This document shows, piece by piece, positions 56,834-64,000 of a stretch of DNA of 64,000 nucleotides. Source of the stretch: Symbiotaphrina buchneri (lineage: Eukaryota > Ascomycota > Symbiotaphrinales > Symbiotaphrinaceae); the NCBI GenBank assembly GCA_001599915.1, contig BCIG01000002.1:806001-870000 (forward strand). The letters are read 5' to 3'. Both the position numbers and the translations under genes were made by a program. Under the pieces are notes generated by a model, which was not told the origin of the DNA, did no database searches, and saw nothing but the letters and a program-made list of their open reading frames with translations. The first letter of the stretch is position 1. Every line of letters begins with the position of its first letter.

Positions 56834-57267
56834 TGTAAGAGCAGGCAGTCGAGACTCAAGGAAACACGAGAGAAAATTGAAGCGTATTCGAGTGATGACC
56901 GTTTGTGACCGTGATGCCTTCCCTTAGAGGAGGAGCTGCCTTTGATGGAAGACCGAGAGCACGATGATATGAAGTGCTCCAGGAGAAGAAGCGCCATACC
57001 GTGATGGGGCTAGCGTAGATGGTCCGGTAGATCCCGGCCCGGGTGATATTATTATTGGCTGTTCTCTGACTTCATCAAATACTCCACAGATATTCGTCCC
57101 CTACGAACTTTGTTGCATGCACACATCTTACCCCACGTTTTCCACCGCACTCTTCGCATCTTTCACTGTCCTCATACAATCGCTCTTGGCGCACAGAGTC
57201 GCTCAGTGTACCGTCTGCGATGAACCGGCCATCGCTCTATCGCCCGCTTCTTTGAACCCCTCGTCCC
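56834..57267. promoter_or_regulatory. Bidirectional promoter and leader region, small membrane protein and SHG1
   Basis: A 434-bp divergent region. An ATG at 57117 opens a 66-codon frame that overlaps the SHG1 start in another frame; if the transcript begins upstream of it, it would be an upstream reading frame. An ATT-rich stretch lies near 57047-57056. Confidence 0.45.
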
Positions 57268-59365
57268 ATGATGGATGCGCCTTCACTGCACGCCCGCAGC
57301 GCCAATGGAGAAGCTGATGCGACGTTACTGCGAAAAATCAGATCTACGGACCTGCCATTGTCACCTGCGAAGCGCTCCGCTATCGATGGCTTACTGCATA
57401 CTTTCAAGAAGAAGGGGGAATTTGACGCTTTGAGGAAAACCGTGTGGGCCCAGTTCAGTGAAAGCGTGAGTTTCTTACTGTGTCGTGCGATATGGTTCCT
57501 CAATATCGGCGTCGAGCTTTACGCCCACGACAACCTGCTAAATATTTTCCCCGTAGCCTTCCAAAGACAGGTTCAGCCAAGCTCTTACTGAACTTGCGGA
57601 GTCTGAGATTGAGCGCGACCCACAGTTGCTGGCCAAAGATCGGGGAAAGGCCGCTACTTTGATAGAAGGAGCTGTGGATAGGACGGATATTTACAAGGCC
57701 GTAGAGCGTGACCTTCGAGCTCTAATTACCGAGAATGGCCGCCATATCTTGAACGCTTTACGAGAAATCAGGCGGAATGATGTTGGGCTTGAAAGAGCGA
57801 CGGAAGAGGAGCGAATAGGGAGTAAGACTGACGAAGAGTACGCCAGGGATGCTGAGCAGCGAAGGCAAGCGCGAAAAGAGGTCAGAAAAAAGCAGTTAGA
57901 GGAAGAGAGAGCAAAAGAACGAGAGAGGCGTAAGCTTGTTGAAGAGGAGCGAAGGAGAGAACGTGAGAGACAAGAGGCGAAAGCAAAGGCTGAGGATGAG
58001 GCAAGACGGGCTGAGCTCGAACAACGGGAAAAACAGGCAGAACGGGAACGGCAGGAGATTAGGGAGAGGGACCGTCGATACCAGCAAGGGCACGAAGTGG
58101 AAACAAGGGATTACCGAGAACCCTATCGTCCTGGTGATCATAACAAGTGGCACAATAATTCAGCAGGCAGTCCGATGAGGTCCACCCCGCCCGTTAAGGA
58201 AGGCATAAAGTCGGAGAAGGATCTGGACGAGGTAGCCTTAGAGCTCCTCCTGAAAGAAGGCCAAGAGCTGGCTGCCAAAGCGCGCCAACGCCCGGAACTG
58301 GAACGGTCAGAATCATTAGAGCCACCCGTACGCCGCGGAGTCGTCGGAAGAAGTGTCACACGCGATACATCTGTGAAGCCCAAGACGGAGACCTCTCACC
58401 CTTCTCCTGCGAACGTTGATCGGGAGGATAAGTCTCCTCGACCTTCTCGTCGGGAATCGGCCGTTCGCGGCCGTGTCCATCGCAGCCGGTCAATATCAAG
58501 AGCTAGACCGCCAGGGAGAGAGGATATCAGCTACAATGATCGCGGCAAGACTTATGACCAGGGTCATGAAACTAACACTCGAGAGAGATATGACAGCACT
58601 ACACTACAGAAAAACCACAGGAATACTAAAGATTATGGTGATCGTTATGACTACAAGAGCCCTCGGGGTATTCGCGACCACGGCATTCACAAGGAAAGAA
58701 TTGAGTATAAGTACGGCAAAGATGAACAAGACGAGGTTGGGGTCAAAGCGGAGAAAGAAGCCTGGAAGCAGGCGCAAGTTGCGCAACGGGAGAGAGAAGC
58801 AGCTGCCTACAAGCGCGCAAGGAAAGAAGAACCTGAGGGCATAGACAAAGACTATAATACAGAGCATGGCCCTCACAGCAAATTGAAGGAAGCCGATTAC
58901 GTATCGTCACGAAGATCCTCACATCGATATTATTCAAGGAGTCCATCCCGACGTCGGGAACGGTCTCGCTCACCGACAAGAAGAAGAGGGAGGAGTAGGT
59001 CGCGAACACCGTCACGGAAGACTTACCGTGGGCGATCACGTTCGCGCGATCATAGGTCTCCATCAACCCGTCGGCGGCGTCGCTCAGAATCGAGGAGTCC
59101 TGTTGATGTAGACACCTATCGGCCGAGTAATCGAAGCAGAACCTATGAGCGGGGAGGGCATTTGGGCCGGATGGATCGAAGCGACGACAGTCGGCGAGAA
59201 GACAGGCCCCGCCATTCGGATATAGACCGCTATGTCCCTGGAGCGGGATACTCCGAACTCAAGGATGATCGGAGGAGAGATCGTGAGAGCACGCGAAGTA
59301 GGAGATGGGACTACAGCAGTAGCAGGAGCAGAAGCAGGGACAAGACTTCGTGGCGTCGTGATTAA
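57268..59365 (+). CDS. COMPASS subunit Shg1-like protein with long charged and SR-rich tail
   Basis: Probably a subunit of the Set1 histone H3K4 methyltransferase complex. Two exons, 57268-57465 and 57557-59365, give 668 aa. The Shg1 domain covers about residues 20-130: LPLSPAKRSAIDGLLHTFKK, DALRKTVWAQFSES, then across the intron PSKDRFSQALTELAESEIER and GKAATLIEGAVDRTDIYKAVE. The next 100 residues form a highly charged Arg/Glu helix (for example RKLVEEERRRERERQEAK). The rest is disordered and ends with an SR-like region (SRSPSRRRERSRSPTRRRG, about residues 519-580). Yeast Shg1 is only about 140 aa, so most of this protein has no yeast counterpart. The tail suggests contact with RNA or the splicing machinery, but this is inference. 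Two adjacent ATGs (57268, 57271) can start it. Confidence 0.85.
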
Positions 59366-59869
59366 TCATTGTAGGGCTAGAGTTGGCTGTTCGAGTTCTC
59401 TTCTTACTTAGTTTGATACCCACGAGGTAGCGGATCTGACCTCACCAAGGAGCTGGATATGTTTCGCACTGGGCGACAACCTGTCGTAGATGGACAGCGT
59501 GTTGCGCATCTGTTCTACCACATTGGCTCTGGAATCAAGAGAGATTATGTTTTCTCCGGGACATGCTGTCGATCGGTCGACTGTCTCCCTTGCGCCTCGC
59601 AGCCCTCCTTTCAAGAGCCCGTCAGACGTGCCGGTTCCATGACCCAAGCTGCTAGATCCACCAACCATTTGATCCGCACCACAGATATCTTGTTCAGAAA
59701 CAGGCAACCAAGGGACTACAGGCGACAGGCCGCCGCACTGCTTCGGATAGATGCAGGGCTGATCAGAGTATTATCGCTGTTCCCTTGCGACGATAGGGGC
59801 TAGTAGCGTGCACAGATAGACCCGTCTGCCTTCCCCTTGTTGTTTGCCCGGGCTAAGCAGAACTACTGC
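59366..59869. other. Convergent intergenic region, SHG1 and the chelatase-like gene
   Basis: A 504-bp region with short unrecognised open frames on both strands and no repeats. It should contain two 3' untranslated regions. Confidence 0.6.
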
Positions 59870-61119
59870 TCACAAAGGGGCTTCTAGAGATGATAGTACA
59901 TCATCGATGGCATCTTCTGGTACCATCCGCTGCAAGTATTCGGCCACCACCGAGTAATCGCTTCCCCATTGCATACTGCGCTCAGTCTCCGGGGTAGCAA
60001 GGACGATTCTATGACGATAGATCTTTCTGACTGCAAGGCCAACCAAGGAAGGGGTCACGTAACTCTGACCATGTACGGCGGCGAGGCACCTCGCAACGTC
60101 AGATCGGAGAGACAACCCCAGTAAAAGACGACTCACTTCAGGAAAACTTCCAAATGTCTTGTAGCTTGTGGAGATACCCCTCCCGCCACTGCTCGGTGGA
60201 GCCTAAGAAAAGTGACCGTATTCTGCATATATCTTCGGACCTCAGCGCTGACTACTACTCGCTGGCTTAGAGCTGTGAGCTTTTCAATGGCCTAGTATCG
60301 CATTTAGCTCCATTGGTAGCAATGAAACTGGAGTGCATACATGAACAGAAAACAAAGGCGCTTTAAGAGGGGCTGTGTATTCAGGTACAAGCGGCGTACG
60401 CACGACAGAAGACTGATAGGATTCATTATCCCTGACAGTGTCCTGAGCCTGTTCTAGGTTGACGAATCCATCTTCGGAGGCATGAAAATGTGATAGGAAG
60501 ATCTGATCGTTCAAGTGGGATATCAGTCCGCCCGAATTTGAAGACAGCAGAGCAATGAACAGAAATTGCTTTGGAGCAGGATAGACGGCAGTGCGAGTGA
60601 ACATTCGCCTAGATCGTAGCAGCTCTAAAGCTTGCATTTGTACCTGCGGCGGTGCAAGATCCAGATACCTCGCCACGACCACATTGGGGATTGTCTTGGT
60701 CTCTAGCTGCGGCTCGGGGAAGGGTGACCGCGAACGGGAACGCGATTGCGAAGGCCGCCCGAGCTGGAAGTATGAAGTATCGCGACTTTCTCTCTTCGAG
60801 GGAGCCTTGTAGAGGGACGGTTCGTTGGGAACATCTATGAGCACGTTGCTGCTGAAGTCATCTGAGGTTGTCGTCTCTGAGCAATCAAGGGTTGTGAAGG
60901 AGAGACCGAGTACATTGGCCGCGATCTGTAGTAAGGATTAGATATATTCTAATTTATCAGTTGATCGGATTTCACCAGCCGCAGCTTTTCCCCCAAAGTC
61001 CAGAGATCTTCATCACGTCCTTGAATAATGCAATGCTGATGTGCCGTCAAGCATAGCACCGCCGCGAGCTCCAGATCGCTCAGCTCCGCGACCCTGTCTC
61101 GCACGTCTTGTTCAGCCAT
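59870..61119 (-). CDS. Magnesium-chelatase-like AAA+ relative, function unknown
   Basis: Exons 61119-60976, 60925-60341, 60291-60137 and 60089-59870 give 367 aa. The N-terminus (LSDLELAAVLCLTAHQHCII) and IAANVLGLSFTTLDCSETTT resemble a fungal family annotated as magnesium chelatase. The middle has a MoxR/ChlI-like segment, NVVVARYLDLAPPQVQMQAL then LLRSRRMFTRT and PKQFLFIALLSSNSGG, equivalent to the Walker B to sensor region. The end has the lid-like helices LSQRVVVSAEVRRYMQNTV, FLRLHRAVAGGVSPQATRHL and SYVTPSLVGLAVRKIYRHRI. No GxxGxGK[ST] Walker A is present in any exon, so ATP hydrolysis is doubtful. Fungi make no chlorophyll, so the name is not a function. The start at 61119 gives the family N-terminus; an upstream in-frame ATG at 61269 would add 50 residues. 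It diverges from VPS16. Confidence 0.78.
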
Positions 61120-61416
61120 GCCGGTGAGTAGCACTAAGCGGCCAAGGCCCCGGACTTCTGAAGCCGGTGTGCTCTCATAGCTCGTCGTCGTGGGCAAAGT
61201 CTGGCCTGCATGGTCCTTGTTGCTGCGGCTAGATACTGTTGGTTGAGTCCATGCTTGCCATGTCTTCAAAAGTGGTAGTCGCTAGAGCTTAGGTCCACAA
61301 GCTCCAGATCTCCACCTCTCAGCCTTACCTGCGTCATTCCAACCTGGCCAAACAATCGCCGTCTCCGATGACAATGGTTAAAATGCGCCGATGACCTCCA
61401 AACACTCGAGGAGGCC
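61120..61416. promoter_or_regulatory. Bidirectional promoter region, chelatase-like gene and VPS16
   Basis: A 297-bp region between divergent start codons. No clear TATA, CCAAT cluster or repeat is seen. Confidence 0.5.
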
Positions 61417-64000
61417 ATGTCAAGTCCTAGAGCGGAGTGGGAAAAGGTGGGAGACCGCTTCTACCGGAAGGTGCAGTTGTACACCGAGGTTTTCGACCAA
61501 GACCTCGAGCTCGACAATTACATTGTCGTCGGCGCCCCATATGGCGGTGCAATAGGTACGAGCAATATTCTGCTCGAATATCACGCATTCTGAGTTTTCA
61601 CCAGCATTATATCGTGATGAGCAGAAGCTTCATTCCTACAGAGGAACCCAAGCGTCGAAGTCATCGCTTGATATCTACAGTTGCGCTGGGAAGCTGATAA
61701 GGCGCATCAACGTAAGTTCGGTCCACTTGGAAGGTTCGACGATCAGCGAATAGCTGACGAACAAAGTGGGATAAAGGGTCAATCAGGGGGCTAGGATGGT
61801 CAGAAAGCGAACAACTAATCGTCGTGACCGAAGATGGCACGGTCCGCTGTTACTACGACTTGCAGGGTGACTTCACACAATTCTCCCTAGGCAATGTCAG
61901 TTCCCCCCGGAAATACCATGGTGATATGTGTCTGACAGCTCCTTCCGCAGGGCGCTGAAGAACACGGCGTTAAAAGCTGCCGGTTTTGGTCCACGGGCTT
62001 TGTTGCTTTACTTTCAGACAATCAACTCATTGCCGTCTCCCGCTATGAGGAACCCCGACCGAAGCTACTTGCCCAGCCTCCATCTGGAGAGGTGCAATCA
62101 TGGGCAATAATATCCCCGGCTTTTACGCTCTCGAGATCTGTAGAAGTTCTCTTGGCCATCGAGAAAACAATCTATGTGGTAGATCCGACGGAAGCCGAGG
62201 ATCGCATGCTAGAGGCTGGTCCTTTCAAGCATGCCGCTGTCTCGCCAGATGGAAGATCTGTCAGCTTATTTACGCAGGACGGGAAAGTATGGGTCATCAG
62301 TAGCGACTTTCAAAACAAACTCAGCGAGTATGACTCGAAGGCGAAAACCGTTCCGAACGATGTGCAGTGGTGCGGCAATGACTCGGTCGTGCTTGCTTGG
62401 GAGGATGAGTTACATTTGCTCGGTTTGAATGGCGCGGCGTCAAAGTATGTCCATCGCTGCTTCTCGCATATTGGACCGTTGCTGACGTTCTAAGGTACTA
62501 TTATGATGGGCGAGTACACATCATAGCTGATATTGACGGGGTACGGTTAATATCGAATGACGTTTGCGAGTTTCTACAGAAACTTCCTGGTAAGTCAGTT
62601 CCGACTGCTTGTAAGAACTGAAGCTGATAGTCACAGACGTTGTCGAGGAAGTTTTCATGCTTGGTTCCCAGTCCCCTGCATCAGTCCTTGTTGACGCAGT
62701 CGAGCAGCTGGAGAAAGGGTCTCCCAAAGCAGACGACAACATACAATTAATCCGAGCAAACCTTGTTGAAGCCGTAGATACCTGCGTAAAAGCAGCCGGA
62801 TACGAGTTTAGTATCCACTGGCAAAAACAATTACTCAAGGCCGCTTCTTTCGGGAAGTCGGTTCTTGACTTGTACAACAGCGACGACTTTGTGGACATGT
62901 GCGAGACCTTACGTGTATTGAACGCCGTGCGCTTCTATGAGATCGGGCTTCCGTTATCCTACGAACAATATCTACGCCTGACCCCCGAGAAGCTGGTGGA
63001 ACGGCTTGTCAATCGCCGTGAATACTTGCTGGCGCTGCGCATCTCGGAATACCTCCGTCTTCCTACTAACAGCATATACGTCCATTGGGCAAGCCAGAAA
63101 GTACGAGTATCATCGGAGCCTGAAGATACTATATGTCACCAGATTGTCCAGAAACTCAAAGGAAAGCGCGGGATATCATTCGAAGCCATTGCTCGTGCCG
63201 CCTATGACGAAGGCCGAGGGCAATTAGCCACAGAGCTGCTGAACTATGAACCAAGAGCGGGGAAGCAGGTCCCTCTACTACTCAGCATGGAAGAAGATGA
63301 GATCGCATTGGACAAGGCCATCCAAAGCGGTGATGCGGACATGATCCTCTTCGTGCTGCTGCACCTGAAGAAGAAACTGCCTCTGGCAAGCTTTTTCCGC
63401 GTGGTCAATATTCGACCGGCAGCCACCGCGCTCGTGGAGAGCACTGCGCAGGAGACCGACCACGAGCTGCTCAAAGACCTGTACTACCAAGACGACCGTC
63501 GCCTCGACGGAGCGCTGCTGCTCGTCAAAGAAGCCTTGCAGCAGAAAGACACGGGCGCCAAAGTGGACAAGATGAAGCTGGCCCAGAAGCTCCTGCAAGA
63601 CTCGAAGGAGCACCAACTGCAGCTGCGCGCCCTGGACGAGACGCAGCGCCTGTTGAAGATGCAGGAAGCCTTCGAGAAGGACATCGAAGGCGAATTCGTC
63701 GGCCTCTCCGTCAACGAGACCGTCTTCCGTCTGATCAGAGGCGGCTACGCCAAACGCGCGGCAAAGGTCCAGAGCGAGTTCAAGATCCCGGAGAGGACGT
63801 ACTGGTGGACCCGCCTGCGCGCTCTGGTCGCCAAACGCGACTGGCTGGAGCTGGAGGAGATGGCCAAGACGAGGAAGTCGCCTATCGGCTGGGAGCCCTT
63901 CTTCAATGAGATCCTGGCGGCGGGCAACTCCAAGATCGCGGCGCTGTTCGTGCCCAAGTGCACGAATTTGCCACACGGGGAGCGGATGGAGATGTGGGTC
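61417..64000 (+). CDS. VPS16: Vacuolar sorting protein Vps16 (HOPS/CORVET core), cut by window end
   Basis: A core subunit of the HOPS and CORVET tethers for endosome and vacuole fusion. Exons 61417-61555, 61605-61711, 61767-61895, 61951-62444, 62495-62589 and 62637-64000 and onwards give 776 codons; relatives have about 830, so the last 50-60 residues lie outside. The N-terminal region reads WEKVGDRFYRKVQLYTEVF, DNYIVVGAPYGGAIA and then INWDKGSIRGLGWSESEQLI, the Vps16 beta-propeller. The C-terminal half is alpha-solenoid, with FYEIGLPLSYEQYLRLTPE, GDADMILFVLLHLKKKLPL and the Vps33-binding region near GYAKRAAKVQSEFKIPE. There are no internal defects in the visible part. The start at 61417 is the first ATG and leads directly into the conserved WEK motif. 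Confidence 0.95.

Noticed and set aside
1-64000. Biosynthetic cluster, defence system or intact mobile element
   Set aside because: No polyketide or peptide synthase, NLR/HET protein, transposase or reverse transcriptase was recognised; the genes are independent housekeeping genes.

Overview
The window is nuclear DNA from a filamentous ascomycete. The basis is many short spliceosomal introns (about 41 to 94 bp, GTRNGT donors, YAG acceptors, frequent CTAAC/CTGAC branch sites), genes on both strands with no operons, and a gene set characteristic of Pezizomycotina (CHS7, HEM3, TEL1, NUP192, CUL4, DUG3). Several proteins resemble Eurotiomycetes (Aspergillus-like) versions from memory; the order and species cannot be settled without a search. 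I see no tRNA, rRNA, CRISPR array or intact transposon.

Layout, left half (1-32 kb), loosely packed: external-type alternative NADH dehydrogenase (+), porphobilinogen deaminase HEM3 (+), an 8.7-kb stretch with no gene I can support, a CLG1/PHO85-type cyclin (+), a GNAT acetyltransferase (+), a 3.5-kb stretch with one weak candidate gene, the chitin synthase export chaperone CHS7 (+), an arrestin-related trafficking adaptor (-), a 2.8-kb gap, the four-BRCT replication and checkpoint protein DPB11/Cut5 (+), and the glutathione-degradation amidase DUG3 (-).

Layout, right half (32-64 kb), compact: mitochondrial dynamin MGM1 (+), mitochondrial ribosomal protein bS6m/MRP17 (-), glycine cleavage H protein GCV3 (+), checkpoint kinase TEL1/ATM (-, 10 exons, 2,897 aa), nucleoporin NUP192 (+), cullin CUL4 (+), a small fungal complex-I-type membrane protein (-), a large SHG1 (COMPASS) protein with an SR-like tail (+), a magnesium-chelatase-like AAA+ relative lacking a visible Walker A (-), and the start of VPS16 (+), cut by the window end. 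Divergent pairs sharing one promoter region alternate with convergent pairs.

The genes are mostly independent housekeeping genes. Loose themes are mitochondria (NDE, DUG3 neighbour MGM1, MRP17, GCV3, the complex-I-like protein) and genome maintenance or chromatin (DPB11, TEL1, CUL4, SHG1). All gene models were assembled by hand; exon lengths sum to whole codons in every complete model. The most unusual non-coding signal is the palindrome AGGTACCT, usually embedded in TAAGGTACCTTA or CCTTACCTTACC arrays and concentrated in intergenic DNA. I found no convincing new multi-gene system; the magnesium-chelatase-like protein and the long SHG1 protein are the least explained coding genes.
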